64,000 nucleotides of DNA. It comes from Hyphomicrobiales bacterium (GTDB lineage Bacteria > Pseudomonadota > Alphaproteobacteria > Rhizobiales > Rhizobiaceae). The translations under genes and the position numbers were made by a program. Shown in pieces: positions 42,133-50,189 of the stretch. How positions within the stretch are numbered: position 1 is the stretch's first letter; each line of letters opens with the position of its first letter. Below the pieces are notes generated by a model. The model was not told the origin of the DNA. It ran no database searches and saw nothing but the letters and a program-made list of their open reading frames with translations. The stretch is taken from assembly GCA_900470805.1 (NCBI GenBank), contig UCCA01000018.1:186001-250000 (forward strand), given 5' to 3'.

Positions 42133-42738
42133 ATGACGATAGCAAATTTCATCAAGGGCGGTTTGGCTGCCGCGGCGATGGTGATGTCGATGGCAGGCGC
42201 TGGACAGGCCGCCTATCAGAGCATGACCGTTCTGGGCAACACCAGCCCACCCATCGGCGCCTACCAGTTCTGCAAGGAAATTCCCGCGGACTGCAGCAAC
42301 CCTGCCGGCGACCAGGGCGCAATGACGCTGACCCAGGACAGCTGGAAGACCATTCTCAAGATCAACTACCAGGTCAATTCGTCGATCACGCCGATGACCG
42401 ACATGGAAATCTATGGCGTCGAGGAGCGCTGGGCCTATCCGAAGACGGTCGGCGACTGCGAGGACTACGCGCTGCTGAAGCGCAAGATGCTGATCGACGC
42501 GGGCTTCTCACCCTCGGATCTGCTGATGACCGTCGTGCTGCAGCCGAACGGCGACGGCCACGCCGTGCTGACGGTGCGCACCGATCGCGGCGACTTCATT
42601 CTCGACAACATGCGCAACAAGGTGATGCTCTGGGCAGACACCGAATACACCTACCTCAAGCGCCAGTCGGCGGATAATCCGGCACGTTGGGTCAAGCTCC
42701 AGGACGGCCGCGCCGTGGCTGTCGGCAGCGTCAAGTAA
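42133..42738 (+). CDS. Bacterial transglutaminase-like cysteine peptidase (BTLCP)
   Basis: 201 residues. Signal peptide about 1-26 (AAAAMVMSMAGAGQA). The BTLCP domain has the catalytic Cys in VGDCEDYALLKR, the His in GDGHAVLTV and the Asp in FILDNMR. In LapG-like members of this family the enzyme cleaves a large adhesin in the periplasm under c-di-GMP control, while rhizobial stand-alone BTLCPs have unknown substrates. A calcium- or metal-dependent function is possible. No LapD-like gene is adjacent. A strong terminator follows at 42818. Confidence 0.92.
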   Translation: MTIANFIKGGLAAAAMVMSMAGAGQAAYQSMTVLGNTSPPIGAYQFCKEIPADCSNPAGDQGAMTLTQDSWKTILKINYQVNSSITPMTDMEIYGVEERWAYPKTVGDCEDYALLKRKMLIDAGFSPSDLLMTVVLQPNGDGHAVLTVRTDRGDFILDNMRNKVMLWADTEYTYLKRQSADNPARWVKLQDGRAVAVGSVK

Positions 42739-42817
42739 GTCTACCGCCGGAGCGATCCGGCGAGCAGAGCTAGGCGACCGGTCCGTCCCCCGCATCCCGT
42801 CCCGACCGGCGTCTTGA

Positions 42818-42853
42818 GAGCCGCTCCTGCTGTCCCAGGAGCGGCTCGCTTTT
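42818..42853 (+). terminator. Intrinsic terminator of the BTLCP gene
   Basis: GAGCCGCTCCTG (42818-42829), loop CTGTCC, CAGGAGCGGCTC (42836-42847), then GCTTTTT. A perfect 12-bp stem 80 bases after the stop. Confidence 0.88.
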
Positions 42854-42873
42854 TATGGGACAGACGCCATAGA

Positions 42874-42888
42874 TTAATGGATAATTAA
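42874..42888 (+). promoter_or_regulatory. CtrA-type box TTAA-N7-TTAA
   Basis: TTAA (42874-42877), 7 bases, TTAA (42885-42888) followed by CC matches the CtrA consensus of Alphaproteobacteria exactly. It lies 87 bases before the gene at 42975 and after the BTLCP terminator, so it belongs to the downstream unit. A second, degenerate TTAA sits at 43751 before the D,D-carboxypeptidase. Confidence 0.6.
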
Positions 42889-42974
42889 CCACGCCGGCGC
42901 GATCATCACGGTCGACATCCTGATACCGGCGGCTCACGTTTTTCCTGCGGCGGTTTTACCATCCGAAAGCCGCC

Positions 42975-43721
42975 ATGCCACACGCCAGCACCCAGAGCAT
43001 CGAGCAGACCCCTCTCCTGTCGACGGGATTTCTCCTGCGCGTCACCTTGTCGATCGCGCTGCTCGCCATCCTGACGCTCGGCATCAGCGTCGGTGGCCGC
43101 TGGTTCGGTGCACGAGTCTCGCTTGCTGGCAACACCGACAGCACGACGCCGGTGACGCTGACGATCGGTCTCGACACGCTGAAGCTGGCAGAGAATACGC
43201 TTCGCTTTCCAAGCCAGAGACGCAACGGCAACATGGAGCGTGCCGACCTCTACCTCGCATGGCCGCAGATGCAGGGTTACAGCAAGGAAAACCGCGACCG
43301 CTTTGACAACGTCAACAAGTCGGCCGACCTCGTCTTCCTGCAGATCACCCAAGCAACGATGTCGCGTGACATGTCCGGACGATTCGCACCGATCTATTCG
43401 CACCTGATCGACGCTCAGCCGGAACCCTTTGCCAACGGCATGACGCTGCATCGCCTGCGGGCGGACGCGGGATACGGCGACGAAGTGCTGCTGACGGCGC
43501 CACGCGAGGGACAGGCCGATTATGTGGTCCGCTGCGTCCTCCCCACAACGCCCGATTTGACGACGAGCGGAGATTGCCAGCGCGATATCAAGGTCGGCCA
43601 CGATTTAAGTGTGCTTTACCGGTTCTCCAGCCGTCATCTTCCGGAGTGGGACCATATTGATGCCGCTATTCAGCAATTTGTAGAAACACGGCTCGTGACC
43701 CGTTCCGCGACAGATCGGTAG
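42975..43721 (+). CDS. Membrane-anchored periplasmic protein of unknown function
   Basis: 248 residues. A cytoplasmic 20-residue head is followed by one transmembrane helix (about 22-40, VTLSIALLAILTLGISVGG) and a periplasmic domain (about 55-245) with conserved-looking segments ADLYLAWPQMQGYSKENRDRF, DVVF-like VFLQIT, and ADYVVRCVLPT. I do not recognise the domain; similar proteins occur in related rhizobia. A CtrA-type box upstream suggests cell-cycle control of this gene. It is monocistronic and lies before a D,D-carboxypeptidase, so an envelope role is likely. Confidence 0.65.
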   Translation: MPHASTQSIEQTPLLSTGFLLRVTLSIALLAILTLGISVGGRWFGARVSLAGNTDSTTPVTLTIGLDTLKLAENTLRFPSQRRNGNMERADLYLAWPQMQGYSKENRDRFDNVNKSADLVFLQITQATMSRDMSGRFAPIYSHLIDAQPEPFANGMTLHRLRADAGYGDEVLLTAPREGQADYVVRCVLPTTPDLTTSGDCQRDIKVGHDLSVLYRFSSRHLPEWDHIDAAIQQFVETRLVTRSATDR

Positions 43722-43856
43722 ATTGGTCTGAAACGGTGAAACAAACGATTAATCATAAACCTATTGGTAACCCAGGACGGCTACCTTCGATGAGGTTGAT
43801 CGTGCGGGAAACGCGCGATTCCAAAGTCTTCTGAACTGCAAGCAAAGAGTGAAATA

Positions 43857-45320
43857 GTGTCAAGGTCAGCTTTTTCCGCATCTCCCTCCCGCTCCGGCAA
43901 TTTCCTGATCAAGGCGATCGTTGCGCTGTCCATGGCAGTCGGACTGGTCGGCATGGATGCAGTCAATGCCGACGCGGAGGCTGCCAATTCGAGATACGCC
44001 GGGATCGTCGTTGACGCGAATACCGGTAACGTTCTCTACAGCGAGAATGCCGACCGCTTGCAGTATCCGGCTTCGCTGACCAAGATGATGACGCTCTACC
44101 TGACATTCGAAGCGCTTGAGCAGGGGCACATTCGTCTCGATACCGCTGTCCCATTCTCCGCCCATGCCTCCGGCCAGGCGCCGACCAAGCTTGGCGTTCG
44201 TCCAGGCGGAACTATTTCCGTCGAACAGGCTATTCTCGGCCTCGTCACGCTTTCCGCCAACGATGCTTCGACCGCTCTCGGCGAACTGCTTGGAGGTTCG
44301 GAAGATCGTTTCGCGCAGATCATGACAGCGAAGGCACATGCGCTCGGCATGACGCGCACGACCTACCGCAATGCCAACGGCCTGCCCAATACGGCGCAGA
44401 TGACCACGGCACGGGACCAAGCTCGCCTTGGTATAGCGCTTCGCCAGCACTTTCCGCAGTATTACGGCTATTTCTCCACGCAGAGCTTCAAGTTCGGCAA
44501 CCGCATCATCCGCAGCCATAACCGTCTCGTCGGTTCTGTGCGCGGCGTCGATGGCATCAAGACCGGCTACACCCGCGCTGCCGGCTTCAATCTCGTCAGT
44601 TCCGTCCAGGTGGATGGCAAGTCGATTGTCGGTGTCGTGCTCGGCGGCGCCTCGACACCTGCCCGCGACACACAGATGCGCAACCTGATCGCCTCGTATC
44701 TGCCGAAGGCTTCCAGCCGTGGCGGCTCGTCCAACCTGGTGGCGCAAGCCCCGAAGATTTCATCCGAGACCGTTATCCCGGTGACCGTCGCCAAGCAGGA
44801 GGTTGCCGCCGCAGCCGCTGCCGTCGAGTTGCCACGCAATCATCCGGCACCCGTCAGCCGCACCGAAGTCGCGTCCGCCTATGCAAGCGCGCCGTCGACG
44901 AAGTCGGACAATCCGCTGCTGCAGGAGATGCCGGCGCCGACCAAGGTCAAGACACAGCCGGTGAAGCAGACCGCTGCGGCTGTGCCGACACCAGCGACCG
45001 CCTACGTGCCGCCGGAACAGGGTGACACCTCTATCGATACCGTGACGACCGCGTCGACGCCTGCATCCGCGAAGGAAGTGCAGCCGAGCGGCTGGGTGGT
45101 TCAGATTGGCGTTTCGGCCAGTCGCGAAGCTGCGATGGATCTGCTCGACGGCGCCAAGTCCAAGGGTGGCAAGGCGCTGCGTTCCGCCAAGCCTTTCGCC
45201 GTTGCCAATGCCGGAAGCTATCGCGCCCGTTTCGGCGGCTTCGATGGCCAGAAGGATGCTGTAAACGCCTGCAACACGCTGAAGCGTGCCGGCGTCAAGT
45301 GCTGGGCTGCCGCCCAGTGA
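43857..45320 (+). CDS. D-alanyl-D-alanine carboxypeptidase with C-terminal SPOR domain
   Basis: 487 residues from the GTG at 43857. Signal/anchor about 15-42. The S11 peptidase domain has SLTK (Ser73-Lys76), SAN (133-135) and KTG (235-237), the three penicillin-binding motifs of PBP5/DacC-type enzymes, which trim terminal D-Ala from peptidoglycan. A low-complexity Pro/Ala/Thr linker (about 300-405) leads to a SPOR domain (about 408-487: GWVVQIGVSASREAAMDL, then YRARFGGFDG and KRAGVKCW), which binds denuded glycan at the septum. The combination suggests a division-site carboxypeptidase. Confidence 0.93.
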   Translation: MSRSAFSASPSRSGNFLIKAIVALSMAVGLVGMDAVNADAEAANSRYAGIVVDANTGNVLYSENADRLQYPASLTKMMTLYLTFEALEQGHIRLDTAVPFSAHASGQAPTKLGVRPGGTISVEQAILGLVTLSANDASTALGELLGGSEDRFAQIMTAKAHALGMTRTTYRNANGLPNTAQMTTARDQARLGIALRQHFPQYYGYFSTQSFKFGNRIIRSHNRLVGSVRGVDGIKTGYTRAAGFNLVSSVQVDGKSIVGVVLGGASTPARDTQMRNLIASYLPKASSRGGSSNLVAQAPKISSETVIPVTVAKQEVAAAAAAVELPRNHPAPVSRTEVASAYASAPSTKSDNPLLQEMPAPTKVKTQPVKQTAAAVPTPATAYVPPEQGDTSIDTVTTASTPASAKEVQPSGWVVQIGVSASREAAMDLLDGAKSKGGKALRSAKPFAVANAGSYRARFGGFDGQKDAVNACNTLKRAGVKCWAAAQ

Positions 45321-45430
45321 AGATGAAGGCTGCCGCCCATCGTGTTCGGGCGACAGACCGGAATACGGCCTCGATCGGTGTTCGCGATCCGGCCTGATTT
45401 ATTGAGACCTGGTGTGTATTGCGTACGGGG

Positions 45431-45718
45431 ATGACTATGGCGATTAACGAGAATGTTCCGGAATTTCCGGCGGAAGGACGCTTGACGGGGAGAAACCCGC
45501 GCTCCGTTCTCCACCCGCTTCACGAAGCGGCGATGCGTCTTGCCGAGATCGGCATGCCGCGACAGAAGTCGTCGAAATCGGCAAAGACCAAGGACCTGAT
45601 CAACCTGCTGCTGTCGCACGGGGCTCGGGCTTGGCGCTATTCGCAGCCAGAGGTCAGCATCCACCTGCACGTCACCAACGCGGACGGCCGTGCACCCGTC
45701 ACAATGCGGCTTCGCTGA
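45431..45718 (+). CDS. Small conserved hypothetical protein
   Basis: 95 residues from the ATG at 45431; the ATG at 45437 has a better-spaced GGGG and may be used instead. The chain reads ENVPEFPAEGRLTGRNPRSVLHPLHEAAMRLAEIGMP, then KSAKTKDLINLLLSHGARAWRY and HLHVTNADGRAPVTMRLR (quoted in overlapping parts). No known domain. It looks basic, soluble and mixed alpha/beta. Its codon use matches neighbours and its 3' end lies just before a long inverted repeat shared with the converging DUF1489 gene. Confidence 0.6.
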   Translation: MTMAINENVPEFPAEGRLTGRNPRSVLHPLHEAAMRLAEIGMPRQKSSKSAKTKDLINLLLSHGARAWRYSQPEVSIHLHVTNADGRAPVTMRLR

Positions 45719-45735
45719 TACTGTTTGTTTTAGAC

Positions 45736-45770
45736 GGTCTTCTCTGAGGGCGCGCCCCTCAGAGAAGACC
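45736..45770. repeat. Perfect 15-bp inverted repeat at a convergent gene end
   Basis: GGTCTTCTCTGAGGG (45736-45750) and CCCTCAGAGAAGACC (45756-45770) pair exactly around a 5-base CGCGC loop. The right arm includes the stop and last codons of the DUF1489 gene. No T run follows on either strand, so it is not a standard intrinsic terminator, although a Rho-independent role in ending both transcripts is possible. Confidence 0.6.
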
Positions 45771-46196
45771 GAGTTCCGACAGCTCGAGGCGCAAGTCCGC
45801 AGGCATCTCGGCGATACCTTCGCCGAGCGTGTGCAGATCGCGTGGGCGATCGTCTTCCGGATAATAGCGCCATCCCTGGAAAGCACGCTTCGGCTGCACC
45901 GACGTCTCGATGACCTCGGGCCCGAGCACCAGATGGCAACGACCGATGCCCTCTCCGTCGGTAAACGGCTGAATGTCGAGCAGCTTCTGGCGCGCCTGCA
46001 CCTGCCCCTTGATCACCCAATAGAGCGAACCACCGTCCAGCAGCTCCTCCACCCGCTTGGGCACCATCCGTGTCGTGTGAACGGAATGTGGTTCGAGACC
46101 GGCAGCGATGGCCCGCAGGGAGCGCTCCGCCACCCATTCGCGCAGATCGTCGATCGAGTCGGCGCCGACGCACAGTTTGATAAGATGCAATGCCAT
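45759..46196 (-). CDS. DUF1489 family protein
   Basis: 145 residues matching DUF1489, an alphaproteobacterial family of unknown function. Characteristic parts are MALHLIKLCVGADSIDDLREW, HTTRMVPKRVEELLDGGSLYWVIKGQVQARQ (overlapping) and GWRYYPEDDRPRDL. Cytoplasmic, with no known catalytic site. Starts at ATG 46196. Its last codons form part of the 45736-45770 inverted repeat. It lies 132 bases downstream of the sdaA stop on the same strand. Confidence 0.92.
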   Translation of the reverse strand: MALHLIKLCVGADSIDDLREWVAERSLRAIAAGLEPHSVHTTRMVPKRVEELLDGGSLYWVIKGQVQARQKLLDIQPFTDGEGIGRCHLVLGPEVIETSVQPKRAFQGWRYYPEDDRPRDLHTLGEGIAEMPADLRLELSELGLL

Positions 46197-46328
46197 GCTG
46201 CCGTTGAAATCCTTTTGCCGAGCAGCGTCAAGCGGCTAAAGCGCCGCCGACGGCAACAAGCGAGGTTTTCCAATCCCTGCTGCAATGCGCGGCTGCAGCC
46301 ACCCTTGTGGATCGCGGGTGGCCGCGCA

Positions 46329-47735
46329 TCAACATTCCACGACGTTGACGGCAAGACCGCCAGTGGACGTTTCCTTGTACTTGTCGCTCATGTCGTAGCC
46401 CGTCTGGCGCATGGTCTCGATGCAGGCATCGAGCGGCACGAAATGCCGGCCGTCGCCCTTGAGCGCCAGGGACGCGGCGGTGACGGCCTTGACCGCACCC
46501 AAGGCGTTACGCTCGATGCAGGGCACCTGTACCAGGCCAGCGACGGGATCGCAGCTCATGCCCAGGTGATGCTCCAGCGCGATCTCGGCGGCGTTCTCGA
46601 TCTGCTCGGGCGTTCCGCCCATGACCGCAGCCAGTCCGGCCGCCGCCATCGCCGCGGCGGATCCGACTTCGCCCTGACAGCCGACTTCGGCGCCCGAGAT
46701 TGAGGCGTTGTGCTTGATGATTCCGCCGACGGCTGCCGCAGTGAGCAAGTAATCGCGGATGCCGTTCTGGTCCCAATCATCGTGGAAATGCTCGTAGTAG
46801 CGGATGGTGGCCGGAATGACGCCTGCAGCACCGTTGGTGGGTGCCGTAACTACGCGGCCGCCGCCTGCGTTCTCCTCATTCACCGCCATGGCGTAGACGC
46901 TAAGCCAATCATTGGCGAGCAGCGGGTTGATACGGTTGCTGCGCCATTCTTCCTCTAGCTTGTCGTGGATGGCGCGCGCGCGTCGGCGCACATTGAGGCC
47001 GCCCGGCATGATGCCGTCGACCTTGAGCCCACGTTCGATGCAGGAGCGCATGGCATCCCAGATGCGGTCGAGGCCTTCGTCGAGCTCCTCTCGGCTGCGC
47101 TGGCTCTCCTCATTGGCGCGCTTCATCTGCGCGATCGAGATGCCGGACCGTGCGGCCATTTCAAGCATCTGCTTGGCCGTCGCGAAGGGATAGGGAACCT
47201 TGGCGGCGTCGGACGGCATCTTCTTCTTCGCGCGCATGCTCTCAAGCTCGGTGTCGGTGACGACGAAGCCGCCGCCGACCGAATAGTAGACGCGACGAAC
47301 GAGCATCCGTCCGTCCTTGTCGAAGGCTGAAAATGACATGCCGTTGGCGTGGCCGGGAAGCGGCTGCTTCTTGTCGAACACCAGGTCCGTCTTCGGCTGG
47401 AACTCATAGGCCGGGTGGCCTTCCGGTGTGATGCGGCTGGAGCGCTCGACGCGATCGATGATGTTGTCCATGTTGTCGGGATCGACGCTGTCCGGGCGTT
47501 CGCCCATCAGGCCGAGAATCACCGCCCTGCCCGTCCCGTGACCGATGCCGGTAAAGGCCAACGATCCATGCAGGCTGACCTTGATCGACGCTACCTTGGC
47601 GCCTGACGACGGGCGCGGCCATTCGTCCGACAGGATCAGATCGAGGAAGCGATTGGCCGCCGTCATCGGCCCCATCGTGTGCGAGCTGGACGGGCCGACG
47701 CCGATCTTGAATACGTCAAAGACAGAGAGGAACAT
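46329..47735 (-). CDS. sdaA: L-serine ammonia-lyase (iron-sulfur type)
   Basis: 468 residues, the single-chain form with beta and alpha domains fused. It deaminates L-serine to pyruvate and ammonia with an oxygen-sensitive [4Fe-4S] cluster. Seen are the N-terminal [19 protein letters not shown] (beta domain), and in the alpha domain [20 protein letters not shown] and [21 protein letters not shown] carrying cluster cysteines, with the C-terminal VNVVEC. ATG at 47735. Monocistronic by context; the 187-base gap upstream has no obvious riboswitch. Confidence 0.97.
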   Translation of the reverse strand: MFLSVFDVFKIGVGPSSSHTMGPMTAANRFLDLILSDEWPRPSSGAKVASIKVSLHGSLAFTGIGHGTGRAVILGLMGERPDSVDPDNMDNIIDRVERSSRITPEGHPAYEFQPKTDLVFDKKQPLPGHANGMSFSAFDKDGRMLVRRVYYSVGGGFVVTDTELESMRAKKKMPSDAAKVPYPFATAKQMLEMAARSGISIAQMKRANEESQRSREELDEGLDRIWDAMRSCIERGLKVDGIMPGGLNVRRRARAIHDKLEEEWRSNRINPLLANDWLSVYAMAVNEENAGGGRVVTAPTNGAAGVIPATIRYYEHFHDDWDQNGIRDYLLTAAAVGGIIKHNASISGAEVGCQGEVGSAAAMAAAGLAAVMGGTPEQIENAAEIALEHHLGMSCDPVAGLVQVPCIERNALGAVKAVTAASLALKGDGRHFVPLDACIETMRQTGYDMSDKYKETSTGGLAVNVVEC

Positions 47736-47922
47736 GCGTGCGTCCTGTTTAGAATTTCCTGATCAACGCTACGCCAGCATGGCCAACGATCCGGTCGATG
47801 CACCGACATAGCATTTCACGCGTGCGACATCATCCTGTGAAAGCTTCGATACCGACCCGTTGTTGCGGTTCACGCTTGCATCTATAGATGGGACAGCGCC
47901 GAGAGGGAACTTTACAAAGATA

Positions 47923-48690
47923 ATGATGACGACGGCAGATTACATCGCCCTGGCGTTTTTTGCGCTGATCTGGTTCGGCTATTCCAGGCTGCTGCGCGGC
48001 GCCAGTCTGTTTGGCCGCACCAGCCTCACCCATGCGATGATCGAGCGTCGGCGGGAATGGATCTACAACTCGCTGCGACGCGACCTGAAGATGATCGATA
48101 CGCAGATCATGGCCGGATTGCAGAACGGCACCGCCTTTTTCGCATCCACCTCGATCTTCGCCATCGGCAGCTGCTTTGCGCTTCTCGGGGCCACAGAGAA
48201 AGTCGATGCCGTATTCGCCGATCTGCCGCTTGTCCTGCACAGCGGCCATGCCGTGTTCGAGATGAAGGTCGGCGGCCTCGCCGTTCTGTTCGGGTACGCC
48301 TTCTTCAAGTTCGGCTGGTCGTACCGGCTGTTCAACTATTGCACGATCCTGTTCGGCGGCATTCCAATGATGCGCGATACCGAACGCGACATCGTCGCGG
48401 CGGAACGGGCGGCCGAACGGGTGATCCGGATGAACATCATCGCCGGCGGCCATTTCAACGAGGGCTTGCGGGCTATCTTCCTGTCGATCGGCTATCTCGG
48501 CTGGTTCATCAACCCATATGTGTTCATGCTGACGACAACGATCGTCATCGTCGTTCTGACGCGGCGACAGTTCTTCTCGGAGGCCCGGCTAGCGATCATG
48601 GACGCGCAGCCGCCATCAAATCTCCACCTTTCTCCTATTCCCCGGGGCGATCCGCCGGTCGGCGGCAACGACTCATCCGGGGGAGTGTGA
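47923..48690 (+). CDS. DUF599 family membrane protein
   Basis: 255 residues from the ATG at 47923 (first of two consecutive ATGs). About four to five transmembrane helices: ADYIALAFFALIWFGYSRLL, the STSIFAIGSCFALLG helix, VGGLAVLFGYAFFKFGWSYRLF, and IFLSIGYLGWFINPYVFMLTTTIV. Between them, soluble loops carry RREWIYNSLRRDLKMIDTQIM and HFNEGLRAIF. The family is widespread in Proteobacteria with unknown function. Its stop abuts the start of the DUF1624 gene (TGA at 48688, ATG at 48691), so the two are coupled. Confidence 0.9.
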   Translation: MMTTADYIALAFFALIWFGYSRLLRGASLFGRTSLTHAMIERRREWIYNSLRRDLKMIDTQIMAGLQNGTAFFASTSIFAIGSCFALLGATEKVDAVFADLPLVLHSGHAVFEMKVGGLAVLFGYAFFKFGWSYRLFNYCTILFGGIPMMRDTERDIVAAERAAERVIRMNIIAGGHFNEGLRAIFLSIGYLGWFINPYVFMLTTTIVIVVLTRRQFFSEARLAIMDAQPPSNLHLSPIPRGDPPVGGNDSSGGV

Positions 48691-49671
48691 ATGACTGTTT
48701 CGGCGACGGAACCAGGCGCCAGACCGCCACGCATCGGCCTGCTCGATACGCTGCGCGGCGCCGCGCTGATCGCGATGGCGACCTATCACTTTACCTGGGA
48801 CATGGAGTTCGTCGGCTATCTCGCGCCAGGGACGGCGGAAACTGGGCTGCTGAAGCTTTATGCCCGCGCCATTGCCTCGACATTCCTGTTTATCGTCGGC
48901 ATCAGCCTCGTGCTTGGCAATACGCCGGAAACGCGATGGACGTCGTTCTGGAAGCGGTTCGGCATGATTGCCGCCGCATCGGTGGTGATCTCGGCGGCGA
49001 CGTATGTTTTCATGCCCGGCGAATGGATCTTCTTCGGCATCCTGCACTGTATCGCTATTCTGAGCATCATAGGCGTGCTGGTGCTTCGGCTGCCTCTGCC
49101 GCTGATCATCGCGATCACAGCAGCTGCCGTCGTCGCCTGGATCGCCGACACGTGGGTTTCCCCCGGCCTGTTGCGCTGGCCGTTGTTCAATCCGCGCTAT
49201 CTGGCCTGGATCGGCTTTGCTGATATGCCGCAGCGTTCGAATGACTATGTTCCGCTGTTTCCCTGGATAGTTCCGTTCCTGCTGGGATTGACCAGCGCGT
49301 CGGTTGCCCTGAAAACCGGCCTGCCCGCCAGGCTGGCGGCACTCGGCACCGGTTCGAGCCTGCTCGCCAAGGCCGGGCGGCATAGCCTCGCCTTCTACCT
49401 CATCCACCAGCCGGTGCTGATCGCCATCGCATTCGGGCTGTCGTACATCGTGCCGCCGGCCAAGCCGGATCCGGTCGCCGGCTACCTGCAACAATGCAAC
49501 GTGTCCTGCAGCATGCAGGAAGGCGAAGCGCTATGCCGGAGCTTTTGCCAGTGCACGCTTGAGAAGCTGCAGGCGCAGAACCTGTTCACGCCTTTCCAGA
49601 CAGGCGAGATCAAGGCAGACGACGGTCGGATCCTGGGGCTGGCGAGCGAGTGCAGCGTCGATCAGCCGTAG
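48691..49671 (+). CDS. DUF1624/HGSNAT-like membrane acyltransferase with Cys-rich C-terminal tail
   Basis: 326 residues with about eight to nine transmembrane helices. The DUF1624 motif GLLDTLRGAALIAMATYHFTWDMEFVG (overlapping parts) holds the His expected to take part in transmembrane acetyl transfer; the later HSLAFYLIHQPVLI is also typical. The C-terminal 60 residues are unusual: Cys at 269, 273, 282, 286 and 288 (CNVSC, then CRSFCQC), giving a twin C-x3-C pattern, plus Cys321. This tail is probably periplasmic and disulfide-bonded or metal-binding. It is translationally adjacent to the DUF599 gene. Confidence 0.88.
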   Translation: MTVSATEPGARPPRIGLLDTLRGAALIAMATYHFTWDMEFVGYLAPGTAETGLLKLYARAIASTFLFIVGISLVLGNTPETRWTSFWKRFGMIAAASVVISAATYVFMPGEWIFFGILHCIAILSIIGVLVLRLPLPLIIAITAAAVVAWIADTWVSPGLLRWPLFNPRYLAWIGFADMPQRSNDYVPLFPWIVPFLLGLTSASVALKTGLPARLAALGTGSSLLAKAGRHSLAFYLIHQPVLIAIAFGLSYIVPPAKPDPVAGYLQQCNVSCSMQEGEALCRSFCQCTLEKLQAQNLFTPFQTGEIKADDGRILGLASECSVDQP

Positions 49672-49718
49672 AGGATGGAGGCTGCCCAGTATGGGCACCG
49701 GGGTAAGGTACCGAAAAC

Positions 49719-50111
49719 TCAGGTCCCAACGCCGATTTCTGCGAGGCGGCCGAGGCAGGCTTCCTCGATGTTGTCGAGTTCCGTCAGGGTATCCTCGATA
49801 TCCTTGCGCTTCTGGCGCAGATCGTCGCGCTTCTCGTCAACGCGCTTCATCAGCAGCTTCAACTGGCCAAGCTCGCCGGGCGGCTCCTTGTAGACCTGAA
49901 TGATCTCGCGGATTTCGGCGATGGTGAAGCCGATCCGGCGACCGCGCAGGATCTCCTGGATCAGCCGCCGATCGGTCGGGCGGAACAGGCGTGTGCGGCC
50001 GCGACGTTCGGGATGGATCAGCCCCTCGTCCTCGTAGAAACGCAGCGTCCGTGTCGATACGCCGAATTCCCGCGTCAATTCAGTGATGCTATAGTATTTG
50101 CTTACAGGCAT
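49719..50111 (-). CDS. MerR-family regulator (LiuR-like)
   Basis: 130 residues. The N-terminal winged helix (about 6-75) reads YYSITELTREFGVSTRTLRFYEDEGLIHPERRGRTRLF in overlapping parts, followed by the long coiled-coil dimer helix (about 88-120). No effector-binding cysteines are present, so it is not a metal sensor of the MerR/CueR type. The pattern resembles LiuR, the regulator of branched-chain amino acid catabolism in Proteobacteria, although no liu genes are in view. A 22-base operator overlaps its own promoter (50137-50164). Confidence 0.88.
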   Translation of the reverse strand: MPVSKYYSITELTREFGVSTRTLRFYEDEGLIHPERRGRTRLFRPTDRRLIQEILRGRRIGFTIAEIREIIQVYKEPPGELGQLKLLMKRVDEKRDDLRQKRKDIEDTLTELDNIEEACLGRLAEIGVGT

Positions 50112-50136
50112 GGATCCCTCGACTTTTCAGGCATCC

Positions 50137-50164
50137 ATAATATTGACTTTTACGTAATAGTCAA
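50137..50164 (-). promoter_or_regulatory. MerR-family gene promoter with overlapping operator palindrome
   Basis: On the minus strand, -35 TTGACT (rc of 50159-50164) and -10 TATTAT (rc of 50137-50142) are 16 bases apart, giving a leader of about 20 bases before the ATG at 50111. A 22-base palindrome (50143-50164; TTGACT at one end, AGTCAA at the other, TTACGTAA in the middle) spans the -35 box and spacer, with one mismatched pair. This placement is typical of MerR-type autoregulation, and TTACGTAA resembles LiuR sites. Confidence 0.6.
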
Positions 50165-50189
50165 TTTGCGCAACTCGCTCATGAGTTGA

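Noticed and set aside
43751..43765. CtrA box before the D,D-carboxypeptidase
   Set aside because: Only the first TTAA is present; the second half reads CCTA.
47736..47922. Riboswitch or attenuator before sdaA or the DUF599 gene
   Set aside because: No convincing stem series or known serine/glycine riboswitch core was found.
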